This document shows positions 25,301 through 33,870 of a stretch of DNA of 34,357 nt, piece by piece (position 1 is the first letter of the stretch; each line of letters starts with the position of its first letter). The notes under the pieces are model-generated. The model had not been told where the DNA came from. It saw nothing but the letters and a program-made list of their open reading frames with translations, and made no database searches. The DNA lies in assembly GCA_903858115.1 (NCBI GenBank), contig CAIOHR010000110.1, positions 1 through 34,357 on the forward strand. The letters run 5' to 3'. A program made the position numbers and the translations under genes. The DNA is from an uncultured Pirellula sp. (lineage in GTDB: Bacteria > Planctomycetota > Planctomycetia > Pirellulales > Pirellulaceae).

Positions 25301-28300
25301 ATTGAGTTGCTGCAACATGATCAATCCTCGTGTCCATGCGAGTTCAAAGACTCGATCCGCTAGGCTCGAATCGAGATACTTCTCCACCATAGCGGTCGCG
25401 ACTTCACAGGATTCGCCCACCCCAGTAATCAAGTCTACCGTCACGGTCTCATTCGGTTGAATGACGAGCACCTTGCGAATGCTCACGATCGGGTCGAGCG
25501 TAGCACCTTGACTATTGGTAAGTGGGCCTCGACTCTGAAGTGCTTTTGGAGAATCGGTTGACCTACCTCGACCGATAAACTGCATTCTGTCCGTTTCGTA
25601 AGATGTTTCGTCCAACTGCGCACCGGTTGCGGTCATCATATGAATCATCCAGGGGGGCTGCTCTTCGGCAGATCTCGGTCGCCGCGTGCACAGAATCGCT
25701 CCTTGCTTGGTCAACAGCTCCGTCTGGACGAATAGATTGCTGAAGGAGGCATGGGATTCGTCCTGCGTTTGCACTGCCAAGACCACTTCGGCATAGCTTG
25801 TGATCTCAATACGTCGAACTCGGTCCGATCGATTCGTAAGCTTCGTTCGACGCAATTCCAAGTCATCCTCCGATGCAACGCTGATCATCGAATGCATCTC
25901 GATCTGCTCATCGATGCGGCGAAACTCCGCTCGGGCCTGCGTGAATATGGCTTCATACTTTTTGGCGGCCGTGGTTGTCGGCTGCCATGCTGTCGACCAA
26001 ACTACGCCGCTGTCGAGATCGCGCACGTAACAGAAATTTCCCCAGCAATCGCGTGTCGGGTCTTCACGCCAACGAGTGACTGAAACCCCACGCCATCGAC
26101 TGTAACCACCACCTGCACTGGTGATCGCGACATGATACTGACCGTTGGAAAGTAGATGCACTTCAGGTACCGCCGTCGTTGGATCCGAGAACACACGCAT
26201 GGTACCCGACTCTTCTGCTGTCGATGGGCGCGTAGCATTCGCTTCGATGGCATGCGGAAAGAGCGGGACCGTATTTCTCGGAACGCGTTCTTGGAGCAAC
26301 AGTTCTGTTGAACGCAACGTTAGATCCAGGTTGAAACGCTTCTGCATCGGTTTGTCCAAGAGGACATAAGCGAAAGAAAGCAAGCTCATGCTGGCATGGT
26401 GTGCCATGTACTGTCGTATCGTAACACTGCTACTTCCGGGCGGTAGACGCGAAGCCGTGTAATCGACGGCTTCATAAAATCCGTATCCACTGGAACGGCC
26501 ATCGCGCGCAAGTCGTTCGAGATTCCGACATGCCATATCAGGAGCCACCATCAAGGCTAACGCGGAAGCATACGGCGCAATGACTAAGTCTTCTGCTAGC
26601 CCTCTCTTGAGGCCCAAACCTGGAACACCAAAGGCTCGATACTGATAATTGAGATTGAGATCGAATGCGTGGTAACCCGACTCGGACACACCCCACGGCA
26701 CTCCTCGTTGTCGGCCATATTCTATTTGACGAGAAACCACTGCACGATAGGTTTGGTCGAGTAACGTGTGGTCGTAGGTCGGCATGACCAACAATGGCAT
26801 CAGGTACTCAAACATCGAGCCACTCCAACTCAACAGGGCTGGCGCGCCATCGGCATTCGTGAGCAACCGTCCCAAAGAGAACCAGTGCTCCTGCCCTAAC
26901 TGTCCTTGGGCAATCAGAACATAGGTGGCGAGCCGCGCTTCCGAGGCCAACAAGTCATAGCAACCAGAATCCAGTTGGTTCTCGGTTACATTGAATCCGA
27001 TGGCAAACAGATCTCGCAGTTTGCTTTCCAAGAATCGGAAATCCATCTTGGAAATTTCTCTACACTCGATGCATAACGACTCTAACTCTTCTATTCGATT
27101 CGAGGCGAACTCGGCAGACTCTGTCATCGAACAATGCAGCGCGTTCAACCAATCCAAAAGTTCGGTAGACGGCGCTCCAAGTTCGCGATTGGCGTCAAGG
27201 AGAAGAGACCGAATCGAGTCAATTCGTAGACAGACCGTTTCAGGAAAGGAAGCGATACTTCGCAGTGTTGCGTTCCTCTCGGCACTATCCAATTCCACCT
27301 GAAGCTTCTTCAAGAGTTCTCGGATCAGTGGTTTCATTTCTTCCCAAGACGATTCGTCGGGTATCTCAAGAGTTGACCATTGGCACAAGGCACGCAAATC
27401 AGCAAGCTGTCCATCGCAAGTCCGCAGCACGGCATCGCACCACCAAATGGGTTCTGATAGATTCGTCAGTGTCGTTTTCAACTCTGCTAATTCGCTTCTG
27501 AGCTTTGGAAGAATCTCTAGCCCAACATCAATCTTTGCCTCTTGTCTTCCCATCATCTCCATCTGCAACTCAATGCGCCGGTGGGTGGCACTGCCAACCA
27601 GCCGCGTCGCAACATCGACGAGTTGCGGAGTATTCGACGCCATCTCCTGTAGCAAAACAGCCAGCGTGTCGTAAATTCCGCGGAACAGACTTGCGGGAGT
27701 AATCGGGGCTACAATGATTTGTTCAAAGCCAGCCGCCAGTACCCTTAGATGACCGATGAGATTGCCACTGTCGACCGTGGATACATAGCGAGGTAGCAGT
27801 GGTGCTAAAGTCCTCGTGTTGTACCAATTGAAGAAATGGCCACGGTATCGCTCCATCCTCTCGAGTGTTGCAAGCGTGCTTTTCGTCCGCGTCACCAGCT
27901 GCTCGACAGAACAGTATCCGAAATCGTAGGCTGCCAGATCCGCCAAAAGTCCCATCCCTATGTTGGTCGGACTGGTTCGGGAAGCGATCACTGCATTTGG
28001 GTTTACGTGCACGTTGTCCGGTGGTAACCAGTTGTCTTGCGCCGTCGTGAATTCCTCAAAGTACCGCCATGTTCTTCGCGCCATGACTCTCAAGAACTGG
28101 CGTTGAGGATCTTTGAGTCGAGCAATCTTCACTGGAATCAATCGACTCAACCACCAAGCGATCGCAGGTGAAAGTAACCAAAGAATCAAAAAGGGACTAG
28201 CAGTTGCCAGTGCTGATCGATTGCACCATGCGATGATCGCAAACGAAGAGAAAGCCACTAGAGGTGCAATCCACATGGTTCGGCAGAAACCGAAGAGATC

Positions 28301-31132
28301 AGAGCGGGCAGTCCGTTCGGAATCGCAGGAGGTGCGCCATTCTAGCAATCTCCGTTTCGTCCAATGCACTCGGACCAACGTGCGCACGATCGCATCCATA
28401 CTTATCCAAGCTTCGTATGGCAAAAACACCAAGGTGAACATGGATTGAGCGACAGGACGTACAATCGCGCACAATGCAGACTTCAAATGGGTTGCAATCG
28501 AAAGATCAGTCGGCTTGAACACGAAATCGATCAAGGCCGCTAGAATCCTGGGTGCGATAACCACCAACACAACAAATAGTGTTGTAGCAAGCGCCGTGGT
28601 CGAACTTGTTATCAGCCAGCTACTGAGCAACAGAACTACCATCGCAATCGGCATCAGGCTTCGTCGAAGATTGTCAAAGATCTTCCAACTGGACAACGCT
28701 GAAATAGGATTGCGAATTGGTGAAGAGTACGTGCCTCGCACCCGAGGCAAAAGCCAAGCAGCGATTTGCCAATCCCCTCGAATCCATCTGTGACGCCGAC
28801 TTACATCGGCTGCGTAACTGGACGGATGGTCCTCGTACAAGGTGACATCGCTGATCAATGCCGAACGCCCGAAACAACTTTCCAGTAGATCATGACTGAG
28901 GATTGCATTGGTAGGAAAGTTCCCACAACACTTCTCAAATGCATCAACATCGTAAATCCCTTTGCCAATAAAGGATCCTTCGTTAAAAAGATCTTGATAA
29001 ACATCGGAGACCACACGTGTGTAAGGGTCAATACTTGGGTCGGAACCCACAAGCCGAACAAACCACGACCGCTGCGAACTCGCCATGCTAATGGCCACGC
29101 GTGGTTGTAGGATCGAATACCCAGAGGTGACCAGCCCACTCTTCTCATCAAATTTGGGGCGATTCAGTGGGTGAGCCATCACCTCGACCATTTTGCGAGC
29201 TGAATCGCGAGGAAGTTGCGTATCCGTATCCAGCGTGATCACATATCGGATACGCTCTAAGTCTTTTAGATTGCCTGCGGTGTCCGAAAATCGATCGGTC
29301 GCACCGCGTAGCATCGCATTGAGATCTGCTAGCTTGCCTCGCTTGCGCTCGAACCCCATCCAGACCCCTTCGGATTCATTCCATTTCCTGCTTCGATGCA
29401 AAAGAAAAAATGACGACCTATCTTCTTCAACGTAGGTTTGATTGAGTCGATCGATTCCACGCTGTGCATACGTCACGAGCGCTCGGTCGTTCGCATTGGT
29501 TTCCTGATCCGAGTCCTGAAAGTCTGCCAGCAATGCGAAATGAATAGACGAATCACGGTTGGCCAAATACCGAATCTCCAACCCTTCTAACAATCGTTCC
29601 ACGGAACCGATATCGGTCAACATCGTTGGAATAACCACGAGGGTACGATGCTCGGCCGGAACGCCTATACGAAAATCCATCCGAGGCAAAGCGTTCGGCC
29701 GCACAAGAATCGTGACCAGCCAGTTAACGATCCCCAACCCAAGCTGAATGGCACACATCACAATAGGAATGGCAATGACGCTACGTAGTAGTAGGGAGTT
29801 AGAAAACCAATCGCTAAAGCGAAGCAAACCCAAAATACCGAAGAAAGCAAAAAGAAATATGGTGATCATATAGATCGATAAGGGGAACGCCCGACGAAGT
29901 TTATCGACAACTACGGACGTGTTGAGTCGCATCTGCACGAGTCGCTCGAGAGCAGGACGCCCGTGATCGATTAGATAGTAGCCTACATGGCGCATCCTTG
30001 AGCTGGGGTTATTTGCTGGTTCGTTTTCTGCGAGTTGGATTGCCCGAAACGCAACATCAAACTCAGAGACTTTTGAGCGCTTTGCGATCGCTTCTACCGC
30101 ATGTCGATAACGGTTGCGAGTTTGAAAGTCCATAAACTCGTAGACCTTCGACGGATCGCGAATGAGCGTTTGCTCAACGAGACTTTGCTTCGCAACAAAC
30201 TGCGGCCAATCATGAACACTCAAAAATCGTAAACTCGTAATGCTGTTACCAACCGAGATTTGCTCGGCCGCTTGCAGTTGCCCTTCGTCGAGCACAAGTT
30301 GTTCGGTTGTGTATCCGGAATCCGCAAGTCGATGTTCAAGCCAACTGTGCACGATCGCGAAATTGGGATTCTGTCCGTGGAGATGGCGAGTCAAATCCGC
30401 TAGAAAAGCCCCCGAAAGAGGCGGGTTTGAACGAGCCATATCGGCGAGGACGAGAATTAAGTCGGACGGACACTGCTCGACAGTCTCAATCATCTGGTCG
30501 GCCCAATCGGCAGCCAAGTTACGATCCCGACGGGCGACTGCGATGCGCGCTGCAACCCTCCTTAAATTCTCGATGAGTGCCAACCGAAGCATCAAAGGCA
30601 AAGCCCATAGCTCACCCAATCGCAGCGGTACCACCGATTGATAAGCGGCAATAAACCCATCCAATGCTTGCGCATCCACGCGGCCATCCGTGTGCGAGAT
30701 CAACTCGAGCGACAGCCCATACACTCGCGGATAGTTCGCCGCTGGCCCGCCGGTCAGGCGTGGTAACTCTTGGCTGTAAGAACGAGGCAAAAGTCGACGA
30801 GTCGAGTGAATCTGCTCTTCCAACAGATAGAAATTGTCGAGCAACCACTCGGCAGCCGGAGCAATCCGACGATTCTTGACAACGGCTGCTGCAACTTCGT
30901 CATACGTCGACTGGAGTATCTTTTCATTCTCTGCCAGCCTATTGATCAGCTTGTCAGCGACCTTCTCCACCGACAGCTTGTCCGTCGATGCCAAGTGCTT
31001 TGCATGACGTTCAAGTTGTTCGGCGCTGAGTAACTCGTCTCGAAACGGCGGTTCTAACGAAACAGACTCGGTCTTTGACCCAGGAAGCACGCAGGAGAGG
31101 TTTTTTGTCTTCGGACTTGCGGTGGCGGCCAT
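22337..31132 (-). CDS. ndvB: cyclic beta-1,2-glucan synthase (NdvB/Cgs type)
   Basis: A 2931-residue inner-membrane enzyme, close to the ~2800-2900 residues of Brucella Cgs and rhizobial NdvB. It polymerises UDP-glucose into beta-1,2-glucan, cyclises it and trims chain length by phosphorolysis, giving periplasmic osmoregulated glucans. Domains in order: an N-terminal cytoplasmic region (1-410), membrane segments near 415-475, a GT84 transferase domain (about 490-800) with LVVIPTMLTD near 497, the DTDTQLP metal site near 635 and the RRHRWIRGDWQ acceptor motif near 786, and more membrane segments (about 815-1000). Next comes a glycoamylase-like region with PWGVSESGYHAFDLNLNYQY (about 1480-1500). 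Two beta-sandwich/GH94 phosphorylase modules follow, with the acid/base GDWNDGMN near 2611. All motifs are intact and there is no frameshift. ATG 31130-31132 is the first start of the frame. An intrinsic terminator faces it from upstream (31183-31230). Confidence 0.93.
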   Translation of the reverse strand: MAATASPKTKNLSCVLPGSKTESVSLEPPFRDELLSAEQLERHAKHLASTDKLSVEKVADKLINRLAENEKILQSTYDEVAAAVVKNRRIAPAAEWLLDNFYLLEEQIHSTRRLLPRSYSQELPRLTGGPAANYPRVYGLSLELISHTDGRVDAQALDGFIAAYQSVVPLRLGELWALPLMLRLALIENLRRVAARIAVARRDRNLAADWADQMIETVEQCPSDLILVLADMARSNPPLSGAFLADLTRHLHGQNPNFAIVHSWLEHRLADSGYTTEQLVLDEGQLQAAEQISVGNSITSLRFLSVHDWPQFVAKQSLVEQTLIRDPSKVYEFMDFQTRNRYRHAVEAIAKRSKVSEFDVAFRAIQLAENEPANNPSSRMRHVGYYLIDHGRPALERLVQMRLNTSVVVDKLRRAFPLSIYMITIFLFAFFGILGLLRFSDWFSNSLLLRSVIAIPIVMCAIQLGLGIVNWLVTILVRPNALPRMDFRIGVPAEHRTLVVIPTMLTDIGSVERLLEGLEIRYLANRDSSIHFALLADFQDSDQETNANDRALVTYAQRGIDRLNQTYVEEDRSSFFLLHRSRKWNESEGVWMGFERKRGKLADLNAMLRGATDRFSDTAGNLKDLERIRYVITLDTDTQLPRDSARKMVEVMAHPLNRPKFDEKSGLVTSGYSILQPRVAISMASSQRSWFVRLVGSDPSIDPYTRVVSDVYQDLFNEGSFIGKGIYDVDAFEKCCGNFPTNAILSHDLLESCFGRSALISDVTLYEDHPSSYAADVSRRHRWIRGDWQIAAWLLPRVRGTYSSPIRNPISALSSWKIFDNLRRSLMPIAMVVLLLSSWLITSSTTALATTLFVVLVVIAPRILAALIDFVFKPTDLSIATHLKSALCAIVRPVAQSMFTLVFLPYEAWISMDAIVRTLVRVHWTKRRLLEWRTSCDSERTARSDLFGFCRTMWIAPLVAFSSFAIIAWCNRSALATASPFLILWLLSPAIAWWLSRLIPVKIARLKDPQRQFLRVMARRTWRYFEEFTTAQDNWLPPDNVHVNPNAVIASRTSPTNIGMGLLADLAAYDFGYCSVEQLVTRTKSTLATLERMERYRGHFFNWYNTRTLAPLLPRYVSTVDSGNLIGHLRVLAAGFEQIIVAPITPASLFRGIYDTLAVLLQEMASNTPQLVDVATRLVGSATHRRIELQMEMMGRQEAKIDVGLEILPKLRSELAELKTTLTNLSEPIWWCDAVLRTCDGQLADLRALCQWSTLEIPDESSWEEMKPLIRELLKKLQVELDSAERNATLRSIASFPETVCLRIDSIRSLLLDANRELGAPSTELLDWLNALHCSMTESAEFASNRIEELESLCIECREISKMDFRFLESKLRDLFAIGFNVTENQLDSGCYDLLASEARLATYVLIAQGQLGQEHWFSLGRLLTNADGAPALLSWSGSMFEYLMPLLVMPTYDHTLLDQTYRAVVSRQIEYGRQRGVPWGVSESGYHAFDLNLNYQYRAFGVPGLGLKRGLAEDLVIAPYASALALMVAPDMACRNLERLARDGRSSGYGFYEAVDYTASRLPPGSSSVTIRQYMAHHASMSLLSFAYVLLDKPMQKRFNLDLTLRSTELLLQERVPRNTVPLFPHAIEANATRPSTAEESGTMRVFSDPTTAVPEVHLLSNGQYHVAITSAGGGYSRWRGVSVTRWREDPTRDCWGNFCYVRDLDSGVVWSTAWQPTTTAAKKYEAIFTQARAEFRRIDEQIEMHSMISVASEDDLELRRTKLTNRSDRVRRIEITSYAEVVLAVQTQDESHASFSNLFVQTELLTKQGAILCTRRPRSAEEQPPWMIHMMTATGAQLDETSYETDRMQFIGRGRSTDSPKALQSRGPLTNSQGATLDPIVSIRKVLVIQPNETVTVDLITGVGESCEVATAMVEKYLDSSLADRVFELAWTRGLIMLQQLNASESEALTFSRLAGSVIFASRMRRAKSSVLVQNRRGQSGLWSYGISGDLPIVLVRICNAEKLDLVRDAVRAHAYWRKKGLAVDLVIWNEDDSVYRQSLQEAILDIVTSSPEAAMVDRPGGVFVRRGEHMSEEDRALLQTVARIVLQDDAGTLVDQVNRRVRPEMAMPRFRPTRTMIETIATKEPAKRDLEFDNGIGGFSRDGREYVVTLKPGQATPAPWVNVIANEQIGTVISETGSAYTWTENSHEFRLTTWNNDPVSDTASEAIYLRDEDTGRFWSPSPSPCRGNGTYVSRHGFGYSMFDYTEDGITTELCIYVSIDEPIKYARLKVTNHSGRQRNLSATGYWEWVLGEVRSKSLMHVTTDIDPATNAVFARNSYSPEFADRVAFVDCSEPQRTITCDRTEFLGRNGRPANPSAMKSTKLSGRIGAGLDPCAAIQTYMTIEDGHERTVMFTIGAAKNEDAARQLILKTRGTDNSYKALENVWHYWSQTLGAVYIETPDPSVNFLANGWLIYQTLSCRLWARSGFYQSGGAYGFRDQLQDTMALIHAEPCLFRKQIQRAASRQFREGDVQHWWHPPVGRGVRTHFSDDLLWLPLALCRYVEVTGDSGLLDEKIPFLTSRLLHDDEEANYDLPQISEDIGSVYDHALRAIDRSLQFGLHGLPLMGCGDWNDGMNLVGQHGKGESVWLAFFLYDVMNQFAILARQRNDIGTADRLELEAGRLRGNIEQSAWDGLWYRRAYFDDGTPLGSSENMECQIDSISQSWSVLSGAGTQDRTTMAMESLYRRLVKSDDQLVLLLDPPFDDSHLNPGYIKGYVPGVRENGGQYTHGAIWAAMAFAEMGDTDRAWELFSLINPIHHGSHATGIAKYRVEPYVVAADVYGVSPHVGRGGWTWYTGSAGWMYRLILESLLGLHLDVDKLRFNPRPPRDWPSFKIHYRYRETFYHITVRCDGHGNNIQSMSVDGIEQAEHFVRLVDDRGNHEVTIDLGN

Positions 31133-31182
31133 TGCGAATATCGGGGCTCTCTTTGGTAGATGAGTCGATCATTCAACGAAAA

Positions 31183-31230
31183 AAGCCGACGATGCTACGC
31201 GAACCCGAGGGTACGCTGCGTCGTCGGCTT
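31183..31230 (-). terminator. intrinsic terminator/attenuator upstream of ndvB
   Basis: AAGCCGACGA (31183-31192) pairs perfectly over 10 bp with TCGTCGGCTT (31221-31230). Read on the minus strand, the stem is followed by a run of T (GGCTTTTTT). It lies about 50 bp before the ndvB start on the same strand, so either a short minus-strand RNA ends here or ndvB is controlled by read-through (attenuation). The 28-nt loop is long and may form an inner structure. Confidence 0.6.
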
Positions 31231-31478
31231 ACCTGTTGACTAGCTATCCGTTAGTGCCGAATCGCTCTTCGATATAGTCATCCGATTTAGTGTTGCGGTC
31301 ACCCTAGCATAGATGTTCAATGCAATTGTGCAAGGTGCAATTATTTGTTTAAGTAAACCGCCACACGCTCTGAAGCGAAAGTTGTTTGCTTATTTGATAT
31401 CAGCGTAATAGCGGAATCATGAAGTCGCTTCGTGGAATTCAAAATATTGAACGAAGGACCAAATCGATTTTTTTGGTT

Positions 31479-31510
31479 TTGACAGTTGTCTTGTCGAGCC
31501 AGAATGAATA
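31479..31510 (+). promoter_or_regulatory. candidate sigma-70-like promoter for a short leader RNA
   Basis: A perfect TTGACA lies at 31479-31484. The best -10 candidates (gaatga at 31502-31507, or tgaata at 31505-31510) are weak. A transcript from about 31515 would run some 150 nt to the terminator at 31616-31664. No gene is recognisable between 31231 and 31615; the short frames there, including a 14-codon one at about 31530, have no support. Confidence 0.3.
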
Positions 31511-31615
31511 CAGTTTAGCCGAGCGGGTATGGAGAAAAACGACCACTCGCAGCATAAACCATTGGACGACTGAATAAAACGCAATCCGCATGCCGGAGGG
31601 TTTGTTATCAAGTAG

Positions 31616-31664
31616 GCCGATGCAATCGAACATTTCAAGCTGTTCGTTTGCGTCGGCTTTTTTT
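31616..31664 (+). terminator. strong intrinsic terminator ahead of the BON-domain gene
   Basis: GCCGATGCAATCGAAC (31616-31631) pairs with GTTCGTTTGCGTCGGC (31642-31657) over 16 positions, with one G-T wobble and one mismatch, around a 10-nt loop. Seven T follow (31658-31664). It ends only 28 bp before the BON-protein ATG, so it must either end a separate short RNA or act as an attenuator for the stress gene group. Confidence 0.8.
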
Positions 31665-31692
31665 ATGTCCCTACAGAAAAAAAAGTGTCGAG

Positions 31693-32340
31693 ATGAAATC
31701 AGATGCACAGATGAAAAATGATGTGATAGAAGAACTAATCTGGGACACCACCGTAAAATCTCGCGATATCACAGTGCGGACTTACAACGGAGTGGTAACC
31801 TTGAGCGGCACCGTCTCCAACTACGCGGAGAAGTCGGCAGCAGAACTCGCAGTTCAACGCGTCTCAGGTGTCAAGGCGATCGCAGAACAACTTGAGGTCC
31901 ACTTGACTGGCGGTCAAGAAAAGTCCGACTCTCAAATTGCCGAATCGGTTACAAAAACCCTCGGCTGGCATGTCTGGGTGCCAAGCCATGTTGTCGCCAT
32001 CGTCGAAAACGGCTGGGTAACTCTCACGGGATTAGCTACATGGGAATATCAACGAAACGCCGCAGAGAATGCAATCAAGTACCTGGCGGGTGTAAGGGGT
32101 GTATCGAACAAAATCGATGTCAAACCTGAGCTTCTACCAAGCGAAATCAAAGAGGTAATCGAGGTTGCACTAAAACGCAACGCTCAGTTGGACGCAAAAG
32201 GAATCACGGTCACTACCGATGCAGGACGCGTAACTCTCTCTGGCAACGTTCGAACGTGGGATAACCACCGAGAAGTTGCGACCGCAGCATGGCATGCACC
32301 CGGAGTCACCCATGTCGAAAATCTACTCGAAATTAGCTGA
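31693..32340 (+). CDS. triple BON-domain protein (OsmY-like)
   Basis: A 215-residue protein made of three BON domains (about 7-70, 78-145 and 148-215), each with the G.V.L.G.V pattern: NGVVTLSGTVSNYAEKSAAE, NGWVTLTGLATWEYQRNAAE and AGRVTLSGNVRTWDNHREVA. BON domains bind phospholipid or envelope surfaces, as in OsmY, which is osmotically induced. No signal peptide is visible from ATG 31693; an in-frame upstream start would have to lie within the terminator stem-loop and is rejected. It leads a run with dps (33-bp gap) and two small membrane proteins, consistent with a stationary-phase or osmotic stress group. Confidence 0.9.
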   Translation: MKSDAQMKNDVIEELIWDTTVKSRDITVRTYNGVVTLSGTVSNYAEKSAAELAVQRVSGVKAIAEQLEVHLTGGQEKSDSQIAESVTKTLGWHVWVPSHVVAIVENGWVTLTGLATWEYQRNAAENAIKYLAGVRGVSNKIDVKPELLPSEIKEVIEVALKRNAQLDAKGITVTTDAGRVTLSGNVRTWDNHREVATAAWHAPGVTHVENLLEIS

Positions 32341-32373
32341 TACCAACCACCAACAACATCATCGGAGAACAGT

Positions 32374-32943
32374 ATGTTGAATAGATCCATCACAAAGGTT
32401 TCCCCTTCGCATTTGCGAGAGCCTGTCATTCCTTCCGACCGATCGGAAACTCAACCTTACGGCACCCTCCAGCGAACCCCATTGGCTTTGGACTGCGATA
32501 TCGCCGCAGCCAGCGTTGATAACCTCAATCAATTGCTGGCAGACACATTGACTCTCGGTTCGCTCTATAAAAAGCACCATTGGCAAGTCTCAGGTCCAAA
32601 CTTTTATTCCCTGCACCTTTTGTTCGACAAACACTACGAAGAACAAGAATCACTAGCAGATCTGCTTGCGGAACGAGTCCAAACCCTTGGCGGCGTTTCA
32701 GTCGCAATGGCTCATGACGTCGCGGAATTGGCTTCGATACCTCGCAGCCCGAAGGGACGAGAGGATCCAGCAAATCAGATTAACCGACTTTTGCAAGCAC
32801 ATGAAGTTATTTTGCTCGAAGCCCGAGCGATGGCCCGCGAAGCAGCCGAACTCGGAGACCTCGGAACCAACGATATCATCGTTTCCGATCTGATTCGACT
32901 CAACGAAGCGCAAGTTTGGTTCGTTGTCGAACATATCCAATAG
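32374..32943 (+). CDS. dps: Dps-family ferritin-like protein
   Basis: A 189-residue Dps: a cytoplasmic dodecamer that oxidises ferrous iron with peroxide, stores it and shields DNA. All five ferroxidase residues are placed with Dps spacing: H69 in KKHHWQVSG, H81 and D85 in HLLFDKHYEEQE, D96 and E100 in LADLLAER. The N-terminal ~40 residues form a longer tail than in the classical ~165-residue proteins and could mediate DNA binding, but it is not unusually Lys-rich. GGAG about 7 nt before ATG 32374 supports the start. It lies 33 bp after the BON gene. Confidence 0.92.
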   Translation: MLNRSITKVSPSHLREPVIPSDRSETQPYGTLQRTPLALDCDIAAASVDNLNQLLADTLTLGSLYKKHHWQVSGPNFYSLHLLFDKHYEEQESLADLLAERVQTLGGVSVAMAHDVAELASIPRSPKGREDPANQINRLLQAHEVILLEARAMAREAAELGDLGTNDIIVSDLIRLNEAQVWFVVEHIQ

Positions 32944-32995
32944 ATACTATTTATTCACGAGCACCTAAAACTCTCTCAAATCGAAACAACCGATT

Positions 32996-33262
32996 ATGAA
33001 CCAACCAATGCAAACGCCTGAAATGTGTTGCGGGAAATCCTGCGCAATCGAAAACACGATGGCGGGAATTCCTGCCAACTTCTGGATCGTTGCCGCTCTT
33101 GGATCGATCAGTCTATCCCTTCTCTTGAAGATGAACGACCGCCGCGACGACAGTCGATTCATCGGAGACTGGGTTGCCCCGTTCTTGCTTCTTGGTGTCT
33201 ACACCAAGCTTCTAAAGATGCAACCAGAGCCATCCCGTTCAAACTTACCGGCTTCCCGCTAA
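32996..33262 (+). CDS. small two-helix membrane protein of unknown function
   Basis: An 88-residue protein. A Cys-containing N-terminus (MCCGKSCAIENTMAGIPANF) leads into a hydrophobic segment (WIVAALGSISLSLLLK, about 30-45) and a second one (WVAPFLLLGVYTKLLK, about 59-74). The intervening loop NDRRDDSRFIGD is charged. I do not recognise a family. Three cysteines close to the membrane could bind metal or form disulfides. It sits 52 bp after dps and 17 bp before the next small membrane protein, which suggests co-expression in the stress group. No clear Shine-Dalgarno is seen. Confidence 0.6.
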   Translation: MNQPMQTPEMCCGKSCAIENTMAGIPANFWIVAALGSISLSLLLKMNDRRDDSRFIGDWVAPFLLLGVYTKLLKMQPEPSRSNLPASR

Positions 33263-33279
33263 CCAAAAGGTATACGATC

Positions 33280-33429
33280 ATGTTATGGACAATCTTCATC
33301 ATTTTGCTTGTACTATGGGCTCTAGGGCTCGCCACAGGCGCAACCCTTAACGGCTTCATCCACATACTCTTGGTGATCGCAATTGTAGTTGTACTGCTTC
33401 GAGTCATTCAGGGTCGACGGATCGCTTAG
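33280..33429 (+). CDS. lmo0937-family small membrane protein
   Basis: A 49-residue protein, almost entirely hydrophobic: MLWTIFIILLVLWALGLATG, then TLNGFIHILLVIAIVVVLLR and a basic tail RVIQGRRIA. This is the compact two-helix pattern of the lmo0937 family of small membrane proteins (MLWTIFVILLVLWLLGLV...), often found near stress genes. AAAAGG at 33264-33269 serves as a loosely spaced ribosome-binding site for ATG 33280. It is short but its family resemblance is strong. Confidence 0.8.
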   Translation: MLWTIFIILLVLWALGLATGATLNGFIHILLVIAIVVVLLRVIQGRRIA

Positions 33430-33494
33430 TTGTACTAGACGCTACAGCCAGAGGATCGGTCGTAACTAAACCGAGCCAAGAACTGGAAATACAA

Positions 33495-33870
33495 ATGGAA
33501 TCAAGTCAATACTGAAAGATCTGCTTCAAATGCATATCGATAGTCGCGATGGGTTCGCTTACGTAGCGAAGCGCATATCGGACAAGTATTCGAGGCTTTC
33601 GGATCAATTCCAGCAATACTCAAATCAACGAAATGAGTTTCTGGAAACGATCATGGAACTACCTGAAATGAATCACCAGGAATCCGTGGACCAAGGAACG
33701 CTGACTGCATCTTTGCACCGTACGATGGATGGAGCTAAAAGACGAGCTTAGTGAAGCTGTGAACGTATCAGCAGTCATAATCGAGGCTCAACGAGGCGAA
33801 AGCTACATCAAACAAGCGTACGAATCTGCGATCATTCTGGCCCCTGATCTCTTGTGGGGCGGAAGTAATG
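33495..33870 (+). pseudogene. DUF2383 (PA2169-type four-helix-bundle) gene, frameshifted
   Basis: Two frames together rebuild a DUF2383 protein. Frame 1 (about 33500-33723) reads SILKDLLQMHIDSRDGFAYV, then YSRLSDQFQQYSNQRNEFLE and GTLTASLHRT. Frame 2 (from about 33726) reads WMELKDELSEAVNVSAVIIE followed by QRGESYIKQAYESAI. Removing one A near 33724 rejoins LHRT-WMELKDEL, the conserved family junction, so a single-base insertion is the simplest explanation. The start is also disturbed: ATG 33495 reads MESSQY then TGA, while the homologous frame lacks an ATG before 33530. After YESAI (about 33850) the second frame continues to 34103 without family resemblance. It follows the stress group and was probably part of it. 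Confidence 0.65.

Noticed and set aside
22337..31132. Many long frames on the plus strand opposite the glucan-synthase gene
   Set aside because: They are shadows of a single intact 2931-codon gene and lack start contexts and family signatures.
31417..31638. 73-codon minus-strand frame in the region between ndvB and the BON gene
   Set aside because: It runs through the strong plus-strand terminator stem and has no conserved pattern; the non-coding reading is better supported.
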